Of a stretch of 64,000 nucleotides of DNA, positions 7,062 to 15,945 are shown piece after piece. The stretch is taken from NCBI RefSeq assembly GCF_024519455.1, contig NZ_JALJRY010000007.1, positions 54,870-118,869 on the forward strand, in the 5' to 3' direction. How positions within the stretch are numbered: the stretch's first letter is position 1; the number at the start of each line of letters is the position of its first letter. The notes beneath the pieces are model-generated. The model saw only the letters and a program-made list of their open reading frames with translations, did no database searches and had not been told where the DNA came from. The DNA is from Streptomyces sp. STR69 (lineage in GTDB: Bacteria > Actinomycetota > Actinomycetes > Streptomycetales > Streptomycetaceae). A program made the position numbers and the translations under genes.

Positions 7062-8876
7062 ATGTCTTCCGACATTCCCACCCCCATATCCGCCGCCCCG
7101 AGCACACGGCCCTCACTCGTCGTCGTCGGGGCCGGGCCGCGGGGGACCGGTCTCATAGAGCGCATCGCCGCCAGCGCGCCCGAGTTGTACACCGGACCGG
7201 GCACAGAGGGTGCCGGGGGCTTCGACATCCACCTCGTCGACCCCCATCAGCCGGGCGCCGGACGCATCTGGCGCGCGGCCCAGTCGCCGCTGCTGTGGAT
7301 GAACTCGCATGCCGAGGACGTCACCATGTTCACCGACGAGACGGTGGTCATGGACGGTCCGGTACGCCCCGGCCCCACGCTGCACGAATGGGCGGACATC
7401 GAGGGCTCCACCTTCGCCGACCGGCAGCTCCAGGGCGCCTATCTGCGCTGGGTGCACGAGGAGGCCGTGGCCGCGCTGCCGCCGGGTGTCACCGTCCACC
7501 ACCACCCGCAGCGCGCCCTGCGGGTGAGCGGCCCGCGCGAGGGACGCCAGCAGGTGTGGCTCGAAGGCCGCCCGCGCCCGCTCCTCGCCGACCTCGTCGT
7601 CCTTGCGATCGGCCACCTCGACGCCGAACTCGACGACGAGCAGCGCGAGTTGGCGGCCTACGCCCGCGCCCACGACCTGGTCCACCTGCCGCCCGACTTC
7701 ACCGCCGACAGCGACCTCACCTCCCTCGCACCCGGCGAACCCGTCATCGTCCGCGGCTTCGGGCTCGCCTTCGTCGACCTGATGGTGCTGCTCACCGAGG
7801 GGCGGGGCGGACGCCACGACGGCGACACCTACGTCCCCTCGGGGCAGGAACCGGTGCTGTACGTCGGCTCGCGGCGCGGAGTGCCGTACCACTCGAAGAT
7901 CGGTTACGAGTGGACCGGTGAACGGCCGCCGCTGCCACGGTTCTTCGGGCCCGCCGAGGTTGACGCGATACTCGCGCGGCCGGGGGGCTTCGACTTCCGG
8001 CGGGACGTATGGCCGCTGATCGAGAAGGAGTTGGGGTTCGCGCACTACCACCGGCTGTTCGGTGTGCACCCGGAGCGGACGGCGATCGCCTGGACCGACT
8101 TCGAGGAGAAGTACGCGGCCGGGGAGGCGGCGGAGCGCGAGGCGCTCGTGGCGTCCGCCGTGCCCGACCCCGCCGACCGGCTCGACCTCGCGGCGCTCGA
8201 CCGCCCGCTGGACGGGGTGCGGTATCCGTCGCAGGAGGCGTTCCAGGAGGGCCTGCGGGCGTATGTCGAGGCCGATCTGACGCGCCGTCACGATCCGTCC
8301 AGCAGCCCGGACCTGTCCGTCTTCCTCGGACTGCTCTCCGTCTACGTGCAGTTGGTCCGGCTCGGTGACATCGGGCCCTGGTGGCACGGCTTCTTCAGCT
8401 ATCTCGCCTCCGGGCCGCCCGGACCCCGGCTGCGACAGCTGCTCGCGCTGTCCCGGGCCGGCATCGTGCGGTTCGTCGGCGCGGACATGGCCGTGACCGC
8501 CGAGGACGGGGTGTTCCGGGCGTCCAGTCCGACCGTGCCCGGCGTCACCGTCGAGGCGCGGGCGCTCGTCGAGGCACGGCTGCCCGAGCCCACCGTCGGG
8601 CGCGCACTCGACCCGCTGCTGCGTGAACTGCACGCCGACGGAGCCGTGGAGACCCCCGAGGGGCTGCTGCGGGTGGACCGCACCGACGGCCGCATCCTCG
8701 ACGCGGCCGGACGACCGCACCCCCGGCGCTTCGCGCTCGGCCCCTACACCGACGTACGGACCCCCGGCGCCTTCACCCGGCCGCGCACCGGAGGCCCCGC
8801 CTTCCGGCAGAACGACGCCACCGCACGGGCCGTACTGGCATTTCTTCGGGACCTCGCGTGTCGGGCCGCCGCGTGA
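7062..8876 (+). CDS. FAD/NAD(P)-binding protein (PF13454-type)
   Basis: A 604-residue protein with an N-terminal Rossmann motif VVVGAGPRGTGLIERI (residues about 22-37) and the FAD/NAD(P)-binding family pattern (LVDPHQPGAGRIWR, LWMNSHAEDVTMF, then GHL and FVDLMVLLTEGRGG). This family is often described as a hydroxyacylglutathione hydrolase-like or FAD-dependent hypothetical; no reaction is proven. ATG 7062 is chosen for its GGAG ribosome site. It is the first gene of an operon with two flavin monooxygenases, so it may supply or use reduced flavin for them; that role is inferred. Confidence 0.75.
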   Translation: MSSDIPTPISAAPSTRPSLVVVGAGPRGTGLIERIAASAPELYTGPGTEGAGGFDIHLVDPHQPGAGRIWRAAQSPLLWMNSHAEDVTMFTDETVVMDGPVRPGPTLHEWADIEGSTFADRQLQGAYLRWVHEEAVAALPPGVTVHHHPQRALRVSGPREGRQQVWLEGRPRPLLADLVVLAIGHLDAELDDEQRELAAYARAHDLVHLPPDFTADSDLTSLAPGEPVIVRGFGLAFVDLMVLLTEGRGGRHDGDTYVPSGQEPVLYVGSRRGVPYHSKIGYEWTGERPPLPRFFGPAEVDAILARPGGFDFRRDVWPLIEKELGFAHYHRLFGVHPERTAIAWTDFEEKYAAGEAAEREALVASAVPDPADRLDLAALDRPLDGVRYPSQEAFQEGLRAYVEADLTRRHDPSSSPDLSVFLGLLSVYVQLVRLGDIGPWWHGFFSYLASGPPGPRLRQLLALSRAGIVRFVGADMAVTAEDGVFRASSPTVPGVTVEARALVEARLPEPTVGRALDPLLRELHADGAVETPEGLLRVDRTDGRILDAAGRPHPRRFALGPYTDVRTPGAFTRPRTGGPAFRQNDATARAVLAFLRDLACRAAA

Positions 8877-8963
8877 CCCCCAGCCGGTCGGTGAAGTCCC
8901 GGACTTCATCGAGGACTTGGCCCTCTCCGAGGCGCTCCCGAACGACAGGAAGGCTTCCCTCCC

Positions 8964-10040
8964 ATGACCTCCTCGCACGGCCGGGGCCTGCATCTGGCCG
9001 CCGCCGTCGACCAGCGGTCGGCTTATGACGCCGGCTCCTACGTCGAGTTGGCGCGGCTCGCCGAGAGCGGCGGCCTCGACTTCGTGACGCTCGACGACAC
9101 CTTCGCGCGCCCCGGCCCCGACGCCCTCGCCGTCCTGTCCCGCGTAGCCCCGGCGACCGGCCGGATCGGCCTGGTGCCCACCGTGACCACCACCCACACC
9201 GAGCCCTTCCACGTTCAGGCGGCGGTCGCGACCCTCGACTGGGTCAGCCGGGGCCGGGCCGGCTGGCGGATCGAGGTGTCGACCACCGAGGGCGAGGCCC
9301 GGCTCTTCGGCCGCCGCCATGCCGCGCCCGCCGACGCGCTGTGGCAGGAGGCGGGCGAAGTCGCCGAGGTGGCCGCCGAGTTGTGGGACAGCTGGGAGGA
9401 CGACGCCGAGATCCGGGACGCGGTCACCGGCCGCTTCGTCGCCCGCGACAAGCTGCATCACGTCGACTTCCAGGGCTCGGGATTCTCCGTCAAGGGCCCC
9501 TCGATCGTGCCCAGGCCCCCGCAGGGCCACCCGGTCCGCGTGGTCGACGCCACCGAGGGCCAGGCCCGGCGGACGGCCGCCCGGTACGCCGATGTGGCCC
9601 TCGTCCGCGCGGCGAGCTCCGCGCAGGCCGGGGCCGTACGGTCCGAACTGCGGGCCTCCGCCGAGAAGTTCGGCCGCGATCCCGACACCCTGCGGGTCCT
9701 GGTGAGCCTGGTCGTCGACCTCGGCGACGGTGAGCACGCGGCCGAGCCGGGCCACGGCGGGGGCGGCCCCCGGCAGACCGCGCACGGGCCGCTGTACCGG
9801 GGCGGTCCGGTCGACCTCGCCGAACTGATCGCGGCCTGGCACGGCGACCGTACCGTCGACGGCTTCCACCTCACGCCCGTCGAACCCCGCCGCGACCTGG
9901 AGCGGCTGGTCAACGGCACGGTGGCGCTGCTCCAACACCGGGGCCTGTTCCGCACGTTCTACCCGGGCAGCACGCTCAGGGAGCACCTGGGCCTGGCCCG
10001 GCCCGCCAACCAGTACGCCGTGACCGGGGGAGCGTCATGA
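8964..10040 (+). CDS. LLM-class flavin-dependent oxidoreductase
   Basis: This 358-residue protein has the bacterial-luciferase TIM-barrel pattern: GLDFVTLDDTF, IGLVPTVTTTHTEPFHVQAAVATLDWVSRGRAGW and a C-terminal VDGFHLTPV. Such enzymes use FMNH2 or F420. The partner is not clear, but an NtaA/DmoA-type gene overlapping by 4 bases (ATGA at 10037) suggests FMNH2. A good AGGAAGG ribosome site precedes ATG 8964. The substrate is unknown; relatives attack C-S, C-N or C-H bonds. Confidence 0.8.
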   Translation: MTSSHGRGLHLAAAVDQRSAYDAGSYVELARLAESGGLDFVTLDDTFARPGPDALAVLSRVAPATGRIGLVPTVTTTHTEPFHVQAAVATLDWVSRGRAGWRIEVSTTEGEARLFGRRHAAPADALWQEAGEVAEVAAELWDSWEDDAEIRDAVTGRFVARDKLHHVDFQGSGFSVKGPSIVPRPPQGHPVRVVDATEGQARRTAARYADVALVRAASSAQAGAVRSELRASAEKFGRDPDTLRVLVSLVVDLGDGEHAAEPGHGGGGPRQTAHGPLYRGGPVDLAELIAAWHGDRTVDGFHLTPVEPRRDLERLVNGTVALLQHRGLFRTFYPGSTLREHLGLARPANQYAVTGGAS

Positions 10041-11347
10041 CCGTACGGAGGCCTTCGCACAGGCAGATCCATCTGGCGGCGCACTTCCCCGGTGTCAACA
10101 GCACCACCGTGTGGGCCGATCCGCGGTCGAGGTCGCAGATCGCCTTCTCCTCCTTCGAGCACCTCGCGCGCACCGCCGAACGCGGACTCTTCGACTTCTT
10201 CTTCCTCGCCGAGGGGCTGCGGCTGCGCGAACACAAGGGCCGTATCCACGACTTGGACGTGGTGGGACGGCCGGAGTCCCTCACCGTCCTGAACGCGCTC
10301 GCCGCCGTCACCGAGCGGATCGGTCTTGCCGCCACGGTCAACGCCACCTTCAACGAGCCCTACGAACTCGCCCGCAGACTCGCCACGTTGGACCACCTCA
10401 GCGGAGGCAGGGCCGCCTGGAACGTGGTGACCTCCTCCGACGCCTTCACCGGCGAGAACTTCCGGCGCGGCGGCTACCTCGACCGCGCCGATCGCTACAC
10501 CAGGGCCGCCGAATTCGTCGCCGTGGCAAGGGAGTTGTGGGACTCCTGGACCCCGGACGGACTCTCCCGTCCCTTCGCCCACCGGGGCCAACACTTCGAC
10601 ATCGCGGGCGAGTTCACCGTGCCGCGCTCACCCCAGGGGCACCCGGTCGTCATCCAGGCCGGGGACTCGGGGGAGGGCCGGGAGTTCGCGGCGCGGGCCG
10701 CCGATGTCGTCTTCACGAGGCCCGGCACATTGGAGGAAGGCCGCGCCTTCTACGCCGACGTGAAGGGGCGCCTCGCGAAGTACGGCCGTAGCGTCGACGA
10801 CCTCAAGATCATGCCGGGTGTCACCGTCGTCCTCGGCGACACGGCGGCCGAGGCGCAGGAGCGGGCCGCCGAGATCCGGCGCCGGCAGGTCTCCCCGCAG
10901 AACGCGATCCTCGCCGTGGAACAGATCTGGGGCACGGACCTCTCCTCCTACGACCCCGACGGCCCGTTCCCCGACTTCGACCCGGTGCCGGACCCCGCGC
11001 TCACCCAGGGGCGGACCCGGCGGGGCGACAGCGTCGCGACGGCCGAGAAGTGGCGGGCGCTGTCACGGCAGAAGGGGCTGTCCATCCGGCAGACCGTGAT
11101 CGAGGCGAGCGGCCGGCAGTCCTTCATCGGCACCCCGGAGGCGGTCGCGGTCGAACTGGAGACGTTCGTACGGCAGGACGCCGCCGACGGCTTCATCCTG
11201 GTACCGCATCTCACGCCGGGCGGGCTCGACGAGTTCGTGGACCGGGTGGTGCCGCTGCTCCAGGAACGCGGCGCCTTCCGCACGGAATACCGGGGCGCCA
11301 CCCTGCGCTCACATCTCGGGCTCGCCGAACCGGGAGACAAGAGGTGA
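10037..11347 (+). CDS. NtaA/SnaA/DmoA-family FMN-dependent monooxygenase
   Basis: A 436-residue member of the nitrilotriacetate/dimethyl-sulfide/pristinamycin monooxygenase family. It shows IHLAAHFPGVNSTTVWADP, FDFFFLAEGLRLR, IGLAATVNATFNEPYELARR, GRAAWNVVTSSDAFTGENF and SPQGHPVVIQAGDSGEGREFAAR, all characteristic of the family. It would use FMNH2 from a separate reductase and O2. Related enzymes include CmoJ-type proteins in N-acetyl-S-(2-succino)cysteine breakdown. It overlaps the preceding LLM gene, so the two probably form a set acting on one compound. Confidence 0.85.
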   Translation: MTVRRPSHRQIHLAAHFPGVNSTTVWADPRSRSQIAFSSFEHLARTAERGLFDFFFLAEGLRLREHKGRIHDLDVVGRPESLTVLNALAAVTERIGLAATVNATFNEPYELARRLATLDHLSGGRAAWNVVTSSDAFTGENFRRGGYLDRADRYTRAAEFVAVARELWDSWTPDGLSRPFAHRGQHFDIAGEFTVPRSPQGHPVVIQAGDSGEGREFAARAADVVFTRPGTLEEGRAFYADVKGRLAKYGRSVDDLKIMPGVTVVLGDTAAEAQERAAEIRRRQVSPQNAILAVEQIWGTDLSSYDPDGPFPDFDPVPDPALTQGRTRRGDSVATAEKWRALSRQKGLSIRQTVIEASGRQSFIGTPEAVAVELETFVRQDAADGFILVPHLTPGGLDEFVDRVVPLLQERGAFRTEYRGATLRSHLGLAEPGDKR

Positions 11348-11352
11348 CCAGG

Positions 11353-12141
11353 ATGCCTTCGGACGCGGTCGTGGAGTGGAAGCAGTGGCACGAGCGCCGC
11401 GTCGAGTCGGTGTCCGCGCCCTACGGCCCGCTCGCCCTGACCGGCACGTACTGGCTGGAGGACCATCCGGACGGGCGCCTTCCGGGCATCCCCGGGGTGT
11501 GGCTCCTCGACGGTGACGCGGTCGTCCTCACCGCACCGGAGGACGAGCGGACCGCACTGACCCTCGACGGGGAGCCCTTCACCGGCTCGGTCCGTCTCGG
11601 CGCCGACACCGGCCCGGTGGCCGCGGCCCGCGTCGGCCTCGGCGGGCGCCGACTGGTCGTCCTGGTCCGCGAGGGCAGTTGGGGTGTGCGCGACTACGAC
11701 CCCGGCTCGGCGGCGCGCCGCGCGTTCCGGGGCATCGAGGCCACGCCCCACGATCCGCGCTTCTCGGTGCCGGGGCGCTTCACGCCGTACGACTCGTGGC
11801 GCGTCGTGCGCGTGGACGCGGTGGACGGTGTCCGGCGCGGGCTCGGGCTCTCGGGTGAACTCGCCTTCCGGCTCGACGGGTTGGAGGTGACGCTCCAGGT
11901 GGCGGTGCAGGACGACGGCAGGTTGTGGGCGGTGTTCGCCGACTCCACGAGCGGGGACAGCAGTTACCGGTTCCGGTTCCTGTATCCCGACGCGCCCGAT
12001 GCCGAGGGGCGCACGACGGTCGACTTCAACCGGGCGGTGCTCCCACCGTGCGCGTTCGCCGACCATTTCATCTGCCCTTTCCCGCCGCCGGGGAATACGC
12101 TGGGCGTCGCGATCGAGGCGGGGGAGCGCACCCTTCGGTAG
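11353..12141 (+). CDS. DUF1684 domain protein
   Basis: A 262-residue protein with the DUF1684 pattern (WKQWHERRVESVSAPYGPL, LTGTYWL, then DGRTTVDFNRAVLPPCAF and DHFICPFPPPGN, where the family has conserved Phe, Asn and Cys). The family occurs widely beside flavin monooxygenases, but no activity is known to me. ATG 11353 has AGAGGTG at ideal spacing; GTG 11344 overlaps the previous stop (GTGA) and is an alternative. It is the last gene of the four-gene operon. Confidence 0.75.
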   Translation: MPSDAVVEWKQWHERRVESVSAPYGPLALTGTYWLEDHPDGRLPGIPGVWLLDGDAVVLTAPEDERTALTLDGEPFTGSVRLGADTGPVAAARVGLGGRRLVVLVREGSWGVRDYDPGSAARRAFRGIEATPHDPRFSVPGRFTPYDSWRVVRVDAVDGVRRGLGLSGELAFRLDGLEVTLQVAVQDDGRLWAVFADSTSGDSSYRFRFLYPDAPDAEGRTTVDFNRAVLPPCAFADHFICPFPPPGNTLGVAIEAGERTLR

Positions 12142-12393
12142 ACAGGGCATCGGCCCTGGTGGGCCGGGATGTGGCTGTCGGCGGCGGGGTGATCAACTCG
12201 CGTAGATCGTGGGCCGGTTGAAGGCTGTACGGCCGAAAGGCGCCCTTGCGCCCCTTGGTCGCGCAGCCGAATACTCCCCCACAGCGCTTGTCAGGTGCAC
12301 GGCTTGTTCGAAAACCGGACGCCCGACCCTGACTGCGCCTCACGGGCCCCGACCCCACGCGGGCCCCCGAATTCCCCTAGGAGGGAACGAAAC

Positions 12394-13293
12394 GTGAGGA
12401 TCAAGCGCACCACCCCGCGCAGCGGAATCGCGAGACGGGCCGGGCTGATCGCCGTGGCCACCGGATTCGTCGCCGCTGCAGCGTTCGCCGTCCCCACCGC
12501 GAACGCGAGCGAAGCCCAGACGTTCAGCGCGACCCAGCTCTCCGCGGCCAACTCGTCCGTGCTCAAGGCCGATGTCCCGGGCACCGCCTGGGCGGTCGAC
12601 AGCAAGACGAACCGTGTCGTCGTCACCGTCGACAGCACGGTCTCCCAGGCCGAGATCGCGAAGATCAAGTCGCAGGCGGGCAGCTCCGCCGGCGCGCTCA
12701 CCATCAAGCACACGGCCGGCCAGTTCAAGAGGCTGCTCTCCGGTGGCGACGCCATCTACGGCGGCGCCTACCGCTGCTCGGCAGGCTTCAACGTGCACAG
12801 CGGGAGCACGTACTACTTCCTGACCGCCGGCCACTGCGGTGAGGTCGCCTCCACCTGGTACTCCAACTCCGGGCACACCACGGTGCTGGGCACGAACGTC
12901 GGCTACAGCTTCCCGACCAACGACTTCGCGCTGGTCAGGTACACCAACACGGCGATCGCCCACCCGAGCACGGTCGGCAGCCAGACCATCTCCAGCGCGG
13001 CCACCCCGTCCGTGGGCACGACCGTCTACCGTCGTGGCTCCACCACCGGCACGCACAGCGGCCGGGTCACCGCCCTGAACGCCACCGTCAACTACGGCAG
13101 CGGCGACATCGTGTACCAGATGATCCAGACCACCGTCTGCGCCGAAGGCGGCGACAGCGGCGGTCCGCTCTACGGCGGCACCGTGGCCTACGGTCTGACC
13201 TCGGGCGGCAGCGGCAACTGCACCTCCGGCGGCACGACCTTCTTCCAGCCGGTCACGGAGGCACTGAGCTACTACGGCGTGAGCGTCGGCTGA
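12394..13293 (+). CDS. sprB: Streptogrisin B-type secreted serine protease
   Basis: A 299-residue S1-family preproprotease. It has a twin-Arg-rich signal region (cleavage near ANASE), a short pro-peptide, and a mature chain starting near LSGGDAIYGG. The catalytic triad is TAGHC (His), NDFALV (Asp) and GDSGGP (Ser); the Cys pairs are those of streptogrisins, and the C-terminus TTFFQPVTEALSYYGVSV closely follows S. griseus protease B. It is secreted and digests protein with chymotrypsin-like preference. GTG 12394 follows an AGGAGGG ribosome site. About 250 bases of upstream DNA contain small hairpins only. The homology call is from memory of the SGPB sequence. Confidence 0.88.
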   Translation: MRIKRTTPRSGIARRAGLIAVATGFVAAAAFAVPTANASEAQTFSATQLSAANSSVLKADVPGTAWAVDSKTNRVVVTVDSTVSQAEIAKIKSQAGSSAGALTIKHTAGQFKRLLSGGDAIYGGAYRCSAGFNVHSGSTYYFLTAGHCGEVASTWYSNSGHTTVLGTNVGYSFPTNDFALVRYTNTAIAHPSTVGSQTISSAATPSVGTTVYRRGSTTGTHSGRVTALNATVNYGSGDIVYQMIQTTVCAEGGDSGGPLYGGTVAYGLTSGGSGNCTSGGTTFFQPVTEALSYYGVSVG

Positions 13294-13339
13294 CGTCCAC
13301 CCGCAGCACCTCCGCTCCGGACTGCAGCCGGTAGCGGGT

Positions 13340-13372
13340 GAGCCCCCGTACGCAACTGGCGTGCGGGGGCTC
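13340..13372. terminator. Terminator after sprB-like gene
   Basis: A 14-bp stem with one mismatch (13340-13353 with 13359-13372, loop AACTG), followed by GCTCTTGT. It ends the protease transcript before the SPFH gene. Confidence 0.75.
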
Positions 13373-13453
13373 GCTCTTGTACGGCGGGCGGAGTTACCGT
13401 CGTCGTATCGGAATGAGCACCTGATGCGCCACGTCGGACCCTGGGGGGCCGTG

Positions 13454-14347
13454 ATGGTCGAGGAGCTGGTGACGGCGGGAGTGGCACTCGCGTCCGTCGG
13501 AGCGGTGTACGCGATGGCGGCGGCGCGGGTCGTCAAACAGTACGAGCGGGGCGTGGTGTTCCGGCTCGGCAGGCTCAGGCCCGAAGTGCGCGGGGCCGGC
13601 TTCACGATGGTCGTCCCGTTCGTGGACAAGCTCCGCAAGGTCAACATGCAGATCGTGACGATGCCCGTGCCCGCGCAGGAGGGCATCACCCGCGACAACG
13701 TGACGGTCCGGGTGGACGCGGTCGTCTACTTCAAGGTCGTCGACGCGGCGGACGCGTTGGTGCAGGTCGAGGACTACCGGTTCGCCGTCTCGCAGATGGC
13801 CCAGACGTCGCTGCGCTCGATCATCGGCAAGAGTGATCTGGACGACCTCCTCTCCAACCGCGAAAAGCTCAACCAGGGCCTGGAGTTGATGATCGACAGC
13901 CCCTCCATCGGCTGGGGCGTGCAGATCGACCGCGTCGAGATCAAGGACGTGTCCCTCCCCGAGACGATGAAACGCTCGATGGCCCGCCAGGCCGAGGCCG
14001 ACCGCGAACGCCGGGCCCGGATCATCAACGCCGACGCCGAGTTGCAGGCCTCCAAGAAACTCGCCGAGGCCGCCGAGCAGATGTCGGAGCAGCCCGCCGC
14101 ACTCCAACTCCGCCTGCTGCAAACGGTGGTGGCGGTCGCGGCCGAGAAGAACTCGACCCTCGTCCTCCCCTTCCCGGTGGAACTGCTGCGCTTCCTGGAG
14201 CGAGCCGCCCCGGCCGCACCCGCGGCGCCCGTGGCACCGGTTGCCCCTGTGGCACCTGTGGCACCGCAACCGGTGCAGGAGCAACTCCCGCCCGCCGAGC
14301 CCCACTCGGATCCGGAACCCGATGGATCGATTTCCGGACAGGGCTAG
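13454..14347 (+). CDS. SPFH/Band 7 (slipin-like) membrane protein
   Basis: A 297-residue protein with one N-terminal TM helix, then the stomatin/slipin signature VVKQYERGVVFRLGRLR, the SPFH core (GITRDNVTVRVDAVVYFKVVD) and a coiled-coil stretch rich in Ala, Glu and Arg (RQAEADRERRARIINADAELQ). It ends in a Pro/Ala/Val repeat (VAPVAPVAPVAP) and acidic tail. Slipins organise membrane microdomains and often pair with NfeD proteases; no nfeD is adjacent. ATG 13454 (or GTG 13451) follows GGGGGG; ATG 13424 is a longer alternative. Confidence 0.85.
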   Translation: MVEELVTAGVALASVGAVYAMAAARVVKQYERGVVFRLGRLRPEVRGAGFTMVVPFVDKLRKVNMQIVTMPVPAQEGITRDNVTVRVDAVVYFKVVDAADALVQVEDYRFAVSQMAQTSLRSIIGKSDLDDLLSNREKLNQGLELMIDSPSIGWGVQIDRVEIKDVSLPETMKRSMARQAEADRERRARIINADAELQASKKLAEAAEQMSEQPAALQLRLLQTVVAVAAEKNSTLVLPFPVELLRFLERAAPAAPAAPVAPVAPVAPVAPQPVQEQLPPAEPHSDPEPDGSISGQG

Positions 14348-14753
14348 TCCTCACCGGCTGATGGCCGTCGCTCGCACGCGGTGTTTGCAGTGCGAACGGC
14401 CTGGGGTGACAGTGAACAGCCAAAGCGATGAGGGCGTACGGCCATGCCCCGCGCGCGACCTGAAGTCGACCTTGTGCGCCCCCTGTGAGGTTGGGAAGAG
14501 TGGGTGCCCGTCAACCTACCTTTCGGCCCGCCGGGTCGCGTCCGCAAAGTCCCGTCGTCCGCCCGCAGGGCGGGCCCTGCGGCGTCCGGTGCGTGCTCCC
14601 GGCGTGCCGGGTGGAAGCCCTTGTACTGGACGTACTTGGGCTTTCGCCCGGTGCGGCGAGAGTACGTGCCGGGCGTCGCGGGGCAGGCGGGACTTTGCGG
14701 ACACGGCCTAGCCCTCTGACCTGCCGGGCCGACCCCCCACAGGAGGACACGAG
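14348..14753. other. Intergenic region before sprD-like gene, holding a long hairpin
   Basis: These 406 bases have no convincing gene in either strand. The right half (14530-14712) is one long imperfect inverted repeat. The first 180 bases show no clear promoter, but include a short imperfect inverted repeat around 14377-14394 (TCGCACGCGGTGTTTGCAGTGCGA). Confidence 0.6.
14530..14712 (+). repeat. Long imperfect inverted repeat predicted to form an RNA hairpin of about 67 bp or more
   Basis: Outer arms 14540-14554 and 14688-14702 are perfect inverted copies of 15 bp, beginning GTCCGC. Inside, 14575-14626 aligns without gaps to the reverse complement of 14632-14683 over 52 positions: 38 Watson-Crick pairs, 10 G-U pairs when read as plus-strand RNA, and four mismatches. 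The loop is TGGAC. The left arm carries an extra 20 bases (14555-14574) that can fold into a small GC hairpin. Pairing extends outwards to about 14530/14712. The hairpin ends about 40 bases before the TTG of the protease gene. It could be a mobile palindromic element (MITE/REP-like), a cis-acting leader or a small RNA. Confidence 0.85.
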
Positions 14754-15830
14754 TTGAAGCACCGACGCATATCCGGGCGACGGGCGGCCGTGGCGGGCGC
14801 AGCCGCGCTGGTCGTCGCGGGAGTCACCTTGCAGAGTGCGAACGCCAGCGAGGCATCGAAGCCCACCGCACTCCGCACCCTCTCGGCCCAGGCGGCCGGA
14901 AAGCTCGCCTCGACGCTCGGCGAGGACCTCGGCTCCGGCGCGGCCGGCACGTTCTACGACGCGAAGACCAAGAGCCTCGTGGTCAACGTGCTCGACCGGG
15001 CCGCTGCCGACACCGTCGAGGAGGCCGGCGCCAAGGCGAGAATCGTCGAGCACTCCCTCGCCGAACTGACCGGCGCCCGTACGACCCTCAAGCGGGACGC
15101 CACCATCCCCGGCACCTCATGGGCGACCGACCCCACCACCAACAAGGTCGTCGTCACCGCCGACCGCACGGTCTCCGGCACCGAGTGGGCCAAGCTCACC
15201 GAGGTCGTCGACGGGCTCGGCAGCAAGGCCGAACTCCGGCGCACCGCAGGGGAGTTCAAACCTCTCATCGCGGGCGGCGACGCCATCACCGGCTCGGGCG
15301 GGCGCTGTTCGCTCGGCTTCAACGTGGTCAAGGGCGGCGCGCCCTACTTCATCACCGCGGGGCACTGCACCGAGGCCATCTCCACCTGGACCGACTCCAG
15401 TGGCAACGAGATCGGCACGAACGAGCAGTCCAGCTTCCCGGGCAACGACTTCGGCCTGGTCAAGTACACCTCGGACGTCGCCCACCCGAGCGCGGTCGAC
15501 CTCTACGACGGCTCCTCGCAGCCCATCACCCACGCCGCCGACGCCACCGTCGGCGAGAAGGTGACCCGCAGCGGCTCGACGACCCAGGTGCACACCGGCA
15601 CGGTCACCGGCCTGGACGCCACCGTGAACTACGGCAACGGCGACATCGTCAACGGCCTCATCCAGACCGACGTCTGCGCCGAGCCCGGCGACAGCGGCGG
15701 CTCGCTCTTCGACGGCGACGCGGCGATCGGCCTCACCTCGGGCGGCAGCGGCGACTGCACCTCGGGCGGCGAGACCTTCTTCCAACCGGTCACCGAGGCG
15801 CTGTCGACCTTCGGTGCACAGATCGGCTGA
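14754..15830 (+). CDS. sprD: Streptogrisin D-type secreted serine protease
   Basis: A 358-residue preproprotease. Signal peptide (VAGAAALVVAGVTLQSANA), then an alpha-lytic-protease-type pro-domain (about residues 60-165, with TSWATDPTTNKVVVTADRTV) that acts as a folding chaperone. The mature enzyme starts near IAGGDAI. The triad is TAGHC, NDFGLV and GDSGGS. The mature part follows S. griseus protease D more closely than A or B (CSLGFNVVKGGAPYF, YTSDVAHPSAVDLYDGS). Its longer pro-region separates it from the first protease. TTG 14754 is used because an AGGAGGA site lies 7 bases before it. The long hairpin immediately upstream may affect expression. Confidence 0.88.
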   Translation: MKHRRISGRRAAVAGAAALVVAGVTLQSANASEASKPTALRTLSAQAAGKLASTLGEDLGSGAAGTFYDAKTKSLVVNVLDRAAADTVEEAGAKARIVEHSLAELTGARTTLKRDATIPGTSWATDPTTNKVVVTADRTVSGTEWAKLTEVVDGLGSKAELRRTAGEFKPLIAGGDAITGSGGRCSLGFNVVKGGAPYFITAGHCTEAISTWTDSSGNEIGTNEQSSFPGNDFGLVKYTSDVAHPSAVDLYDGSSQPITHAADATVGEKVTRSGSTTQVHTGTVTGLDATVNYGNGDIVNGLIQTDVCAEPGDSGGSLFDGDAAIGLTSGGSGDCTSGGETFFQPVTEALSTFGAQIG

Positions 15831-15848
15831 CCGGCCGACCTGTCGTAC

Positions 15849-15900
15849 GACGCCGTGAAGTCCCGTCCCCGCGCGCGAGGGGGCGGGACTTCACGGCGTC
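15849..15900. terminator. Strong bidirectional terminator
   Basis: A perfect 17-bp inverted repeat (15849-15865 with 15884-15900), extended by an inner CCCC/GGGG, lies between the convergent protease and membrane-protein genes. Confidence 0.85.
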
Positions 15901-15945
15901 AACAGGTGTGCGGCGAGCGGCGGTTGGCCGCCCCGAGGGTGCCGG

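Noticed and set aside
7113..9986. Minus-strand open frame of 957 codons across the flavin operon
   Set aside because: High-GC shadow frame: antisense to well-supported genes, composition dominated by Arg, Gly, Val, His and Asp, no recognisable motif.
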